Positions 16,133 to 23,784 of a stretch of 32,150 nucleotides of DNA are shown here, one piece after another. The stretch comes from Pandoraea sp. ASV26. GTDB taxonomy: Bacteria > Pseudomonadota > Gammaproteobacteria > Burkholderiales > Burkholderiaceae. Made by a program: the position numbers and the translations under genes. The first letter of the stretch is position 1; every line of letters starts with the position of its first letter. Under the pieces are notes generated by a model. That model saw only the letters and a program-made list of their open reading frames with translations. It ran no database searches and was not told the DNA's origin. The DNA is taken from positions 1 through 32,150 of the forward strand of contig NZ_JAELTP010000064.1 of NCBI RefSeq assembly GCF_016428915.1, written 5' to 3'.

Positions 16133-17077
16133 TCAAGCGGCGAGCGCCAGACGGGTGGCGGCAATACGGTCGGCGCAGGCCAGCGCGGCGCTGGTCATGA
16201 TGTCGAGGTTGCCCGCATAGGCCGGCAGATAGTGCGCAGCGCCTTCCACTTCGAGGAAGACCGAGGTCTTGAGTCCCGTGAGCTTGCCCAGACCCGGCAC
16301 GTTGAGCGGGCGCGACGCGTCGAACAGCTCGAACTGCACCTGTTGCTTGAGACGGTAGCCCGGCACGTACGCATGCACCTTGTCGACCATCGCCTGAATG
16401 CTGGCTTCGATGGCCGCCTGATCGCCCGGCTCGGACAGCACGAACACCGTGTCGCGCATGATGAGCGGCGGCTCCGCCGGGTTCAGCACGATGATCGCCT
16501 TGCCGCGCGACGCCCCGCCCAGCACTTCAATCGCCTTCGACGTCGTTTCCGTGAACTCGTCGATATTGGCGCGCGTGCCCGGGCCGGCAGACTTGCTCGA
16601 GATCGACGCCACGATCTCCGCGTAATGCACCTTCGTCACTTGCGAGATGGCCGCGACCATGGGAATCGTCGCCTGACCGCCGCACGTCACCATGTTGATG
16701 TTGCGCGCATCCAGATGCGCGTCGAGATTGATCGACGGAATCACGTACGGGCCGATGGCCGCCGGCGTCAGATCGATTACCTGCACGCCGCGCGCTTGCA
16801 ACAGCGCGTTGTGATGCGCATGCGCCTTCGCCGACGTGGCATCGAATGCGATGCGAATGTCTTCGAACTCCGGCATCGCCAGCAGGCCGTCGATGCCCCC
16901 AGCCGTGACCGGCACGCCCAGGCGCTGCGCACGCGCCAAACCATCCGAGGCCGGATCGATACCGACCATCGCGCCCATTTCCAGATGCTCGCTGTTGCGC
17001 ATCACCTTGATCATCAGGTCGGTGCCGATATTGCCCGAGCCAATGATCGCCACTTTCTGTTTGCGTCGTTCCGTCAC
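16133..17077 (-). CDS. mhpF: Acetaldehyde dehydrogenase (acylating)
   Basis: This 314-residue enzyme (MhpF/BphJ/DmpF family) turns acetaldehyde, CoA and NAD into acetyl-CoA and NADH. The NAD-binding motif [14 protein letters not shown] is at the N-terminus. The catalytic Cys falls at residue 132 ([12 protein letters not shown]), the same number as in DmpF, when translation starts at the GTG at 17077. That start has AGGAG six bases upstream; the ATG at 17119 would add 14 residues and has no clear site. It is the first gene of the operon, and the aldolase follows. Upstream lies the AT-rich inverted repeat at 17144-17174, which probably controls it. Confidence 0.95.
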   Translation of the reverse strand: MTERRKQKVAIIGSGNIGTDLMIKVMRNSEHLEMGAMVGIDPASDGLARAQRLGVPVTAGGIDGLLAMPEFEDIRIAFDATSAKAHAHHNALLQARGVQVIDLTPAAIGPYVIPSINLDAHLDARNINMVTCGGQATIPMVAAISQVTKVHYAEIVASISSKSAGPGTRANIDEFTETTSKAIEVLGGASRGKAIIVLNPAEPPLIMRDTVFVLSEPGDQAAIEASIQAMVDKVHAYVPGYRLKQQVQFELFDASRPLNVPGLGKLTGLKTSVFLEVEGAAHYLPAYAGNLDIMTSAALACADRIAATRLALAA

Positions 17078-17143
17078 TGTCGTCTCCTGAACATGTGCGT
17101 CCACCGGTATGAGGCGCATCGTAATTCCGCGACAACTTAAATG

Positions 17144-17174
17144 TCAATATGTAAACATTGATCTTACATATTGA
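17144..17174. promoter_or_regulatory. Long inverted repeat, candidate operator of the mhpF-mhpE operon
   Basis: TCAATATGTAA (17144-17154) and TTACATATTGA (17164-17174) are perfect inverted copies with a 9-base gap. A third, imperfect copy on the minus strand lies between them (GTAAACATTGA, 17151-17161). The site is very AT-rich in a GC-rich genome and lies 67-97 bases upstream of the mhpF start. A multi-copy palindrome of this kind suits an IclR-type regulator, and one is encoded just beyond the operon. Binding is inferred. Confidence 0.6.
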
Positions 17175-17193
17175 GATTAACAAAAGTCGTGGC

Positions 17194-17228
17194 TTATCCA
17201 CACTTTTTGTTCACAAGCCCGTTGATAA
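17194..17228 (+). repeat. DnaA-box module 1
   Basis: This 35-base module opens with the perfect DnaA box TTATCCACA (17194-17202) and closes with an inverted degenerate box (TTATCAACG on the minus strand, 17220-17228). TGTTCACAA lies between them. The same architecture recurs twice downstream with identical spacing. Confidence 0.65.
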
Positions 17229-17339
17229 CTTGCGGAAAAGCATGACAAGTGACTGATTCGACAGGGAAGATTGGCCGAGCACGAAAGTTGTGCCATGTGC
17301 TGCAAAACGAGGCGTGGCGCGGGTTTCCCCATGACAGGG

Positions 17340-17374
17340 TTATCCACAGAATCTGTTTGCAAGCCAGTGGACAA
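17340..17374 (+). repeat. DnaA-box module 2
   Basis: It has a perfect TTATCCACA (17340-17348) and an inverted degenerate box (TTGTCCACT on the minus strand, 17366-17374), again 35 bases overall. The middle reads TGTTTGCAA, close to the TGTTCACAA of the other modules. It starts 146 bases after module 1. Confidence 0.65.
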
Positions 17375-17512
17375 CTCGCGGATAGACGACTCAAGCCGTT
17401 GATCGGACAGAGAAAAAATCCGGCGCGTATTTGCTGCGCCCGCATCGCCCCTCAAGAGGGTCAGTCTCCGCACGAGGTGATGCGCACGCGCCCGGCCGCG
17501 CACGTCTCGGTG

Positions 17513-17547
17513 TTATCCACAGAAAATGTTCACAACCCGGTGCATAA
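17513..17547 (+). repeat. DnaA-box module 3
   Basis: It has a perfect TTATCCACA (17513-17521) and an inverted near-consensus box (TTATGCACC on the minus strand, 17539-17547), 35 bases overall, with TGTTCACAA between them. It starts 173 bases after module 2. The 272 bases from here to the pagP start hold no gene and no other obvious signal. Confidence 0.65.
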
Positions 17548-17819
17548 CACGTCGATATCCGCGCTATCTCATTGACGCGAAAGCACATCTTTGCCGCGCA
17601 GCAGGTTCGGTCAATCGCTGCGTCGGCAATGGGCATTTGCCCAAACTGGTGGCACTTCGAACTTTTGCGATTAGCGTGCGGTCAAGAGACCTGAGTACCG
17701 AGCACCGATCACATCACATGACGCAGCGGTGATATCGCCCATGACCGCTACGCCCGATTCACTCACACGATGTCGACACTCGCGGTCGACACCTTTCTCG
17801 CAACACGACGCACTCAACC

Positions 17820-18488
17820 ATGCCTACGAACCCCCAATTCACCGGGCGGCTCGCGCTATCGATTCGACTCGCACCGCTTGCCTCCCACTGCTGGATTTCG
17901 CAACACCTTCGCAGCCGCTTGCTCGCCGCATTCGGCGCCGCATTGCTATTCCTGCCGCCACTCGCGGCGCGGGCCAACGATGCCCCAGCCTCAGGCGGCA
18001 TCTCCACCTGGACCGGCGCCATCGTCGATGAACTGCGCGACGTGGCAACGCAAGGCGCAAGCGACCTTTATGTGCCGCTCCATACCCATCACCTGCGCTT
18101 CGCCTACCCAAGGGAAAAGATCGCCCAGTACAACGAAAACCCGTGGGGTCTCGGCTACGGACGTGTGCTCTCCGATGGCAAGAACGGCTCACGCATGCTG
18201 TACGCCATGGCGTTCAAGGATTCGCATAACGACTGGTCGCCGATGGTGGGCTACGGACGGATCTGGAACATGGCAAACGCCGGCCCGGTGCGGTTCGGCC
18301 TCGGCTACACCGCCTTTCTGATGTCGCGCTCCGACACGCTGCGCGGCGTGCCCTTCCCCGCTGCGCTGCCCATCGCCGAAATCGGTGTCGGGCGCGCAGC
18401 GGTAGCGACCACTTACATTCCTGGCGGCAAAGGCTACGGCAACGTGCTGTTCATCTTCGGACGTTACACGTTTGGCAAGCCGGGCTGA
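17820..18488 (+). CDS. pagP: Lipid A palmitoyltransferase PagP
   Basis: This 222-residue outer-membrane enzyme should move a palmitate from phospholipid to lipid A, which protects against antimicrobial peptides. The E. coli PagP pattern is clear: DLYVPLHTHHLRFAYPREKI (catalytic His region), YNENPWGLGYG, LYAMAFKDSHNDW (catalytic Asp-Ser pair in KDS), then alternating beta strands ending in TYIPGGKGYGNVLFIFGRYT. An N-terminal export signal lies at about 36-58 (LLAAFGAALLFLPPLAARA), preceded by an unusually long polar stretch. No ribosome binding site supports 17820, so the true start may lie further inside. It converges on the MFS transporter gene. Confidence 0.9.
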   Translation: MPTNPQFTGRLALSIRLAPLASHCWISQHLRSRLLAAFGAALLFLPPLAARANDAPASGGISTWTGAIVDELRDVATQGASDLYVPLHTHHLRFAYPREKIAQYNENPWGLGYGRVLSDGKNGSRMLYAMAFKDSHNDWSPMVGYGRIWNMANAGPVRFGLGYTAFLMSRSDTLRGVPFPAALPIAEIGVGRAAVATTYIPGGKGYGNVLFIFGRYTFGKPG

Positions 18489-18507
18489 TGGCCCGCCTCT
18501 CACACCC

Positions 18508-18531
18508 ACTCTCTCACCGACTCTCTCACCG
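18508..18531. repeat. Twelve-base tandem duplication
   Basis: ACTCTCTCACCG occurs twice in tandem (18508-18519 and 18520-18531). The second copy covers the stop codon of the transporter gene (18526-18528). It lies in the short gap between the convergent pagP and transporter genes. Confidence 0.7.
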
Positions 18532-19866
18532 GTTGCGCACATCCGCCTGCGCGAGCGCATTCTCACCGGCGTCGTGGTCGGTGCCAGACTCAGATTCGGG
18601 CATGGTGCGCGCACACCATGCGCCGAACCCCGCGATGTAGCCGTAAGCCAGCGCCGGCACGAGAAACGAGAGCACGATCCCCACGCTATCCGCCAGCGCG
18701 CCCTGCAAGTACGGCAACACAGCGCCGCCCACGATCGCCATGCAGATCAACCCGCCGCCCTCGCTCACGCGCGCCCCCAGTCCGCCAACCGAGAGCGAGA
18801 AAATCGTCGGGAACATGATCGCGTTGCCAAGCCCGCAAGCCAGCAATAACCACATCGAGCACGACGCGGGCAACGCCAGCGACGCGAGAATCAGCGCCAG
18901 GTTGTAGATCGCGCACAGACTCAACATCCGCCCCGGCGATACCTTGCGCAGCAGCCACGCCCCCGCGAATCTTCCCACCATCGCCCCGCCCCAATACAAC
19001 GCCAGATAACGGCTCGCATGCGCGTGGTCGACGATGCCCGTGCCGGTTTGCGTCAGGTAGACGATCAGGAAGCTGCCGATACTGACTTCCGCACCGACAT
19101 AAAGAAATAGCGCCACGATGCCGTAACGCAATGGACGGTGCGCCAGCAAGCTGCGGACGTTGCCGAGCAAGCCCGGGGGCGACGCGTGACTGGCGCGTTG
19201 TTCAGGCAGCGTCAACCGCCAGAGCACCACACCGCCGATGGCGAGTACCGCAGCAATCAGGCCATACGGACCTCGCACGCTGTCTACGGCATGCCCGGTT
19301 GCGCTCGCGGCCTGCGGCGCGAGGATCCAGAGGGCCGCGAGCGGCGGCCCGACGGTCGTGCCCAGCGAGTTGAACGCTTGCACGAGCGTTAGGCGGCTTG
19401 CGGCAGCACCGCGCGAGCCCAATGTCTCGACGTAGGCGTTCACCGCCACTTGCAGCAAGGTGATGCCGCTCGCCAGCACGAAGAGGGCGGCAAGAAAACA
19501 GGGGTAGGACGTGAGCGCTGCCGCCGGGAAAAACAGCGCGCACCCCAGTCCGGCGAGCCATAAGGAACTCGCCAGCGCACGGCGATAGCCGACGCGTGCG
19601 GTGTATTGCCCCGCCGGGTAAGACACCACGAAATACGCGGCGAAGAAACTGGATTGAATGAGCGCCGCATCGCGATAGGTCAGATCGAACGCGGCCTTGA
19701 AGTGAGGCACCAGAATATCGTTCAGCGACGTAATGAGCCCCATTGCGAAGAAGAGCGCCGCGAGCATCGCAAGCACGCGATTCGCAGAAGGCAATGGGGA
19801 CATCGGAGCGTCGTTGGGAAAGGGCAAATCAGTACGGCCGGGGGCATTCGTGCGATCGACAAGCAT
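18526..19866 (-). CDS. MFS sugar transporter, FucP/GluP-like
   Basis: This 446-residue membrane protein has about twelve hydrophobic helices. The first reads LAALFFAMGLITSLNDILVP, followed by AALIQSSFFAAYFVVSYPAG, which is the signature of the fucose/glucose/galactose:H+ symporter group. The second half repeats the pattern (YGIVALFLYVGAEVSIGSFL, NAIMFPTIFSL, GGAVLPYLQG). The open frame extends upstream to 20823, but the start at 19866 has GGAG nearby and begins about 29 residues before helix 1. A sugar substrate is inferred from the group; no sugar-catabolic genes are adjacent. It is divergent from the secreted protein gene across 246 bases. Confidence 0.9.
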   Translation of the reverse strand: MLVDRTNAPGRTDLPFPNDAPMSPLPSANRVLAMLAALFFAMGLITSLNDILVPHFKAAFDLTYRDAALIQSSFFAAYFVVSYPAGQYTARVGYRRALASSLWLAGLGCALFFPAAALTSYPCFLAALFVLASGITLLQVAVNAYVETLGSRGAAASRLTLVQAFNSLGTTVGPPLAALWILAPQAASATGHAVDSVRGPYGLIAAVLAIGGVVLWRLTLPEQRASHASPPGLLGNVRSLLAHRPLRYGIVALFLYVGAEVSIGSFLIVYLTQTGTGIVDHAHASRYLALYWGGAMVGRFAGAWLLRKVSPGRMLSLCAIYNLALILASLALPASCSMWLLLACGLGNAIMFPTIFSLSVGGLGARVSEGGGLICMAIVGGAVLPYLQGALADSVGIVLSFLVPALAYGYIAGFGAWCARTMPESESGTDHDAGENALAQADVRNR

Positions 19867-20112
19867 GCATGTCTCCAGAAGCCAACGGGCATTGGCTCGT
19901 TGAATGGGGGGCCAATACTCGTCAGTGTAGAACGCGCTATCGATATCGGGATACGGGCGGAATCTCATAATTGCGTAACGCTGCAATGGCACGCGATCCG
20001 CCGTTGAGCTTCCCATTTCCCTTGTTTTTCGCTGTTGTCGGCGCTTGTCAGCCGACGTCTTTTGATCGACTATCCGCAGCATAGAATATGCCGCCACATC
20101 CGGGGAAACATC

Positions 20113-21159
20113 ATGCGGGGTTTCAGTTCTTTGAGGGTTGCGACGGGATGGCTCGTCGCAGGCATGCTCGGCCTCGCCGGGCACGCGCAAGCGCAATCGG
20201 GCGGCACGTTGCCCGCACCGGTCACCGCGTGTAACTGCGCGCAGATCATTGCCGACTGTTCCGTCTCCGTGTCGGTGCTTCCGATACGTGCGAACAACGG
20301 CGCTTTTTCTGCCGACGTCATGCTCCAGACCGACGCGCCCTCGTGCGCCAAGGTCGACTATCGGATCGACGACACGCCTTACGTCACGATTCTTCGCGAC
20401 GGCGCGCAGGGCGGACAACGTCTCTACGGCGCACGTCCGCTCACGCGCAACAGCCTCTCGCACATGTCGTGTCACGTGTGCGCGGCCGCCTCGGCACCGG
20501 TGCCGAACGATGGCCTGCCCGCCAACATGGCACGCGTCGACGGGGCTCCCGGCACCTTCAGCGCAGCCCCCGCCGCCATGCCAGTGCAGGCCGACAACGC
20601 CAACACCTACGCGCCGCCCGCCACTACGGCCACCGCAGCCACGGCACCGCAGCCCGTCGCACCGCTGCCGAGCAGCATCGGTGACACGGCCGGGCTGAAC
20701 GCGGTGAACACCACGAGCGCCGGCTCGCCCGAAGTCGCACGCGATGTGACGGCCATCAATGCGCCGCCCCCTGCCGGCAGCACTATCGTCACGCCACCGA
20801 TTGCCCCGGGCGCTGCCGTGCAAGCCAGCGCGCCGACACCGACGCGTGTGGTGAACCCGTCGGGACGCTGGCGTGGTCTGTGCACGAATGCGCCGCCATG
20901 GTGGGGTTTGTGGGGCTCACCGATGACGCGACTGATGGCGCTCGCGCTCAATGGCGCGCAAGTCACCGGCAGTGTCGACGACGTCGAGCCGAACAGTCAC
21001 ACCACCGTACAGGGCACGCTTGCAGGGGATCGTCTGCAACTCGCGGGCAGCTATGGCGCGAAGCACGACATCACGTTTGGCGCCGACGGCACCACGCTCA
21101 CCGACGCCTGGTGCAACAGCGATGGCCGCTGCGAAACGTGCGAAATGCAGCGTTTCTAA
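20113..21159 (+). CDS. Secreted Cys-containing protein of unknown function
   Basis: This 348-residue protein starts with a signal peptide (MRGFSSLRVATGWLVAGMLG..., cleavage near HAQAQS). GGGGAAA precedes the ATG at 20113. A first domain (about 35-130) has Cys in ACNCAQIIADC and MSCHVCAAA. An Ala/Pro/Thr-rich linker follows (about 140-255). A C-terminal domain (about 260-348) starts SGRWRGLCTNAPPWW, looks like a small beta-barrel, and ends in WCNSDGRCETCEMQRF. The paired Cys suggest disulfides in the periplasm. I recognise no family. It is read alone, upstream of the HU-like gene, with a 311-base gap. Confidence 0.72.
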   Translation: MRGFSSLRVATGWLVAGMLGLAGHAQAQSGGTLPAPVTACNCAQIIADCSVSVSVLPIRANNGAFSADVMLQTDAPSCAKVDYRIDDTPYVTILRDGAQGGQRLYGARPLTRNSLSHMSCHVCAAASAPVPNDGLPANMARVDGAPGTFSAAPAAMPVQADNANTYAPPATTATAATAPQPVAPLPSSIGDTAGLNAVNTTSAGSPEVARDVTAINAPPPAGSTIVTPPIAPGAAVQASAPTPTRVVNPSGRWRGLCTNAPPWWGLWGSPMTRLMALALNGAQVTGSVDDVEPNSHTTVQGTLAGDRLQLAGSYGAKHDITFGADGTTLTDAWCNSDGRCETCEMQRF

Positions 21160-21205
21160 GGGGTTTGGCGCGATCGCGATCAACGGTGACGTATCGCACG
21201 CGCAC

Positions 21206-21257
21206 AAAAATGGCGTAAAAAAATGCAGCGAAAGTCGCGAAAAAATTACGCTGAAAA
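21206..21257. other. Phased A-tracts (likely curved DNA)
   Basis: Five A-tracts (21206-21210, 21217-21223, 21231-21233, 21240-21245 and 21254-21257) have centres 10-13 bases apart, close to the helical repeat. Such phasing bends DNA. The tract lies in the 311-base gap upstream of the HU-like gene, in otherwise GC-rich sequence. A candidate -10 element, TAGAAT, lies near 21388. Confidence 0.5.
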
Positions 21258-21470
21258 TGGATGATCGCGAGGACGAAGCGTCGCGTTGCGAACGAAACGA
21301 ATCGAAATGCTGTGCGATCGGCGCTCAGCCTTGTGCGGCAAGCACGCAACATAATTCGCGCACTACTCTCACAAGGCGATTTCTTAGGTAGAATCGTCGG
21401 CGCAGCAAGACGTATCATTCGGGTGGCCGTTCTCCGACGGCACTTTCTTATTCTCATCGATTGGATCGAT

Positions 21471-21941
21471 ATGGCAACGGCAAAGAAAGCAGCAGCAAAG
21501 AAGGCCCCTGTGGCGAAAAAAGCTCCGGCAGCTAAGAAGGCTCCGGTAGCGAAAAAGGCAGCCCCGAAGGCCGCTCCCAAGGCAGCCACGAAGGCCGCTC
21601 CGAAGGCAGCCGCCAACGGCAAGGTTTCGCCGATCAAGGAAGCGCTCAACAAGACCCAGCTCGCAGCGCACCTCGCCGAACAATCGGCTGTCGCCGTGAA
21701 GGAAGTGAAGGCAGTGCTGGCCGCGCTCGAGAACACCATCATCGGCTCGCTGCACAAGAAGGGTGCTGGCGAATTCACGCTGCATGGCCTGTTCAAGGTC
21801 ACGTCGCAACAGATCGCCGCCAAGGCGAAGCGTTTCGGCAAGGATCCGTTCACGGGTCAAGAGCGTTGGTTCCCGGCCAAGCCGGCTTCGGTGCGCGTGA
21901 AGGTTCGCCCGCTGAAGAAGGTCAAGGACGCTGCCCAGTAA
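21471..21941 (+). CDS. HU-like nucleoid protein with Lys/Ala-rich tail
   Basis: This 156-residue DNA-binding protein has a histone-H1-like N-terminal tail (residues 1-50, repeats such as KKAPVAKKAPAAKK and PKAAPKAATKAAPK) joined to an HU/IHF-type domain (about 54-150). In that domain, LNKTQLAAHLAEQSAVAVKE is the N-terminal helical part and FTLHGLFKV, FGKDPFTGQERWFPAKPAS and VRVKVRPLKK are the DNA-gripping arm and ends. Beta-proteobacteria carry such fusions; they compact DNA. The ATG at 21471 is chosen because the upstream codons are not protein-like. A strong terminator follows at 22014-22043. Confidence 0.93.
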   Translation: MATAKKAAAKKAPVAKKAPAAKKAPVAKKAAPKAAPKAATKAAPKAAANGKVSPIKEALNKTQLAAHLAEQSAVAVKEVKAVLAALENTIIGSLHKKGAGEFTLHGLFKVTSQQIAAKAKRFGKDPFTGQERWFPAKPASVRVKVRPLKKVKDAAQ

Positions 21942-22013
21942 GTTTTTGCCATTGCGCCGCCGCAGCTTCAAGGGCAGCGTGAATTGCAAAGACCTGGCAG
22001 GCAAGGCCTGAAG

Positions 22014-22043
22014 ACGGTGCCGGTTTCCGGCACCGTTTTTTTT
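22014..22043 (+). terminator. Intrinsic terminator after the HU-like gene
   Basis: ACGGTGCCGG (22014-22023) pairs perfectly with CCGGCACCGT (22027-22036) around TTT and is followed by a run of eight T ending at 22043. It lies about 70 bases after the HU-like stop codon and is a textbook intrinsic terminator. Confidence 0.95.
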
Positions 22044-22286
22044 CGCCCTCGTTTTCTCCTCGCCCCTGCCCCGGGAAAGACTGATTTCGTCATCCTCATC
22101 ACTTGGCGACGGGACCCGGCTCGATGAAAAACGCAGGGTTTTCGCTGGGGTTTGTGCGGAGTGGACGCGTCTTCTGCCGCCCGCTACCATCGCTCGGGGA
22201 CTGCCGCCAGTCAGCCGTGGGAAGCATGCCTTGCACCACGGGCCAGCGTTTTCCGGCGACGTCTTCGCGAACTCAGGAGACTCAGC

Positions 22287-23219
22287 ATGACTCGCAAGTT
22301 ATCGCGTCACCCTGCGCAAGTTCAACACGCGTCATTGCATCCGGCCAGTCGGCGAACCGCGCCGGGCACGGTGGACATGCATTCCCGTCGAGGCTTTCTC
22401 TCCACGCTCGGCGTTGCCGCCATGCCGGCCGCGTTCATCGGATCGCTCGGCGGCACACTCGGGGGCCTGCTCACCAGCACCCTCTCGCTGTTCTCCACCC
22501 CCGCTCACGCGCAAACCGTTGCCGACATCAAGAAGAAAGGCACGATCAACGTTGGCATGCTCATCGACTTCCCGCCCTATGGCATGACGAATGCTCAAGC
22601 GCAGCCCGACGGCTACGACGCTGACGTCGCCAAACTGCTGGCCAAGGATCTGGGGGTGAAGGTCAATATCGTGCCGGTCACGGGGCCGAACCGGATTCCG
22701 TATCTGCTCAGCGGCAAGGTGGATGTGCTCGTGGCATCGCTCGCCATCACGCCGGAGCGCGCCAGGCAGGTCCAGTTCTCCAAGCCGTACGCCGCCGCGA
22801 CCATTCTGCTGCTCGGCAAGACGGGCGCCCCCATCAAGTCCGCCGCCGATCTGAAAGGCGTACGCGTGAGCGTCGCACGCGCGAGCACGCAGGACATGGC
22901 CATCACGAAGACCGCGCCCGAAGGCACCGAGATTCGCCGTTTCGACGACGACGCTTCCGCCATGCAGGCACTGCTCACCGGGCAGGTCGACGCCATCGGC
23001 TGCTCGGTGACGGTCGCGAATGCGATTCGTCAACGCGCACCGGGCCAGTTCGAGCCCAAGTTCAATCTGCTGCAACAGGCGATGGGCATCGCGATGCGTC
23101 CCAATCAGCCCGAGCTGCTGGCAGCGGTCAACGACTTCGTCACACGCAATACGGCCAACGGCGAGTTGAACAAGCGATATCGCAAATGGCTCGAGACCGA
23201 TCTGCCGAAGATGGAGTGA
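22287..23219 (+). CDS. ABC transporter substrate-binding protein, amino-acid type
   Basis: This 310-residue periplasmic binding protein belongs to the SBP family 3. The mature part starts near QTVADIKKKGTINVGM and continues with GYDADVAKLLAKDLGVKV, SGKVDVLVASLAITPERARQ, QVQFSKPYAAA, and ends GELNKRYRKWLETDLP, all typical of polar amino-acid binders. The start at 22287 has AGGAGA upstream. Residues 33-37 read SRRGF, followed by a hydrophobic stretch, so export by the Tat path is possible; an internal Met at 22377 would make that signal start normally. No permease or ATPase gene follows, so it is an orphan. The 243 bases upstream hold no gene. Confidence 0.88.
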   Translation: MTRKLSRHPAQVQHASLHPASRRTAPGTVDMHSRRGFLSTLGVAAMPAAFIGSLGGTLGGLLTSTLSLFSTPAHAQTVADIKKKGTINVGMLIDFPPYGMTNAQAQPDGYDADVAKLLAKDLGVKVNIVPVTGPNRIPYLLSGKVDVLVASLAITPERARQVQFSKPYAAATILLLGKTGAPIKSAADLKGVRVSVARASTQDMAITKTAPEGTEIRRFDDDASAMQALLTGQVDAIGCSVTVANAIRQRAPGQFEPKFNLLQQAMGIAMRPNQPELLAAVNDFVTRNTANGELNKRYRKWLETDLPKME

Positions 23220-23343
23220 GGGCCGCGAGCGCTTCGCACACGTTGCGCGCATAGCGGCACTGCGGCAGCCCTGCGCCGCTCGGCCAGTCGTCGACTTGGC
23301 GACTCGGTGACTTGACGGTCAGGTTGTACGTGTAGAAACCTCG

Positions 23344-23556
23344 TTACGCTGACATCCGATTGGCCACGTATCGCTTCGCGAGCGCCGCGTCCGAAGATAA
23401 GTCGTAAAACACGCGATAGTCGTTGAAGCGTTGCGCGAGCTCGTCGAGATCCCGGGGCTGGGACTTTCTGATCTCCGTCGCGGCTTGGGCAAATTGAAGC
23501 GTTGCGCCACGTTGGGCATGGCGTGCATGACGCGCATGACGCCAGAAGCCGCGCAT
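23344..23556 (-). CDS. Small protein of unknown function
   Basis: This 70-residue product begins MRGFWRHARHARHAQRGATL and ends YDLSSDAALAKRYVANRMSA, with a plausible helical part around QFAQAATEIRKSQPRDLDEL. The frame stays open up to a GTG at 23637, but that longer form would be translated through the palindrome at 23601-23622, which is better explained as a regulator site. Neither start has a good ribosome binding site. It is divergent from the PadR-like regulator. I recognise no family and rate it uncertain. Confidence 0.4.
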   Translation of the reverse strand: MRGFWRHARHARHAQRGATLQFAQAATEIRKSQPRDLDELAQRFNDYRVFYDLSSDAALAKRYVANRMSA

Positions 23557-23600
23557 TCTTGCGCAGATTCCGTCCGATCGCCTCAGAGGCGGCGTCAACC

Positions 23601-23622
23601 TATCGAAATGCACATTTCGATA
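23601..23622. promoter_or_regulatory. Perfect 22-base palindrome, candidate operator
   Basis: TATCGAAATG (23601-23610) and CATTTCGATA (23613-23622) are perfect inverted copies separated by CA. The site lies 163 bases upstream of the PadR-like gene and just upstream of the small minus-strand gene. A dimeric regulator is the likely ligand; the PadR-like protein is the nearest candidate. Confidence 0.55.
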
Positions 23623-23709
23623 TAGTTTTTGTGTCACCCACAGCCTGTCCTCATCCCCCTATCTCGCCCATTCCACGGGCATTCCCCCTACTTTCACCAA
23701 GGTCTTCAC

Positions 23710-23760
23710 ACAAATAATTTTGCTTTCGACTCAATTTAGATATATCGTAAACATGTCTTA
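23710..23760 (+). promoter_or_regulatory. AT-rich promoter/operator region of the yqjI-like gene
   Basis: This stretch is much richer in A/T than its surroundings. It contains the palindrome GATATATC (23739-23746) flanked by TTTA and GTAAA, which nearly extends the symmetry. TTGCTT at 23720-23725 could serve as a -35 element, with TATATC as a weak -10. Overlap of palindrome and promoter suits a self-repressing PadR regulator. The assignment is by inspection only. Confidence 0.4.
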
Positions 23761-23784
23761 ACTACATCAATAAGGCGGCGCATC

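Noticed and set aside
16124-17140. Plus-strand open frame of 338 codons over mhpF
   Set aside because: It is Arg- and His-rich and antisense to acetaldehyde dehydrogenase, whose catalytic Cys and NAD motif are clear.
19867-20823. Upstream extension of the MFS transporter frame
   Set aside because: The added 319 residues are low-complexity Arg/Gly/Val sequence antisense to the secreted protein gene; the ATG at 19866 has a ribosome binding site.
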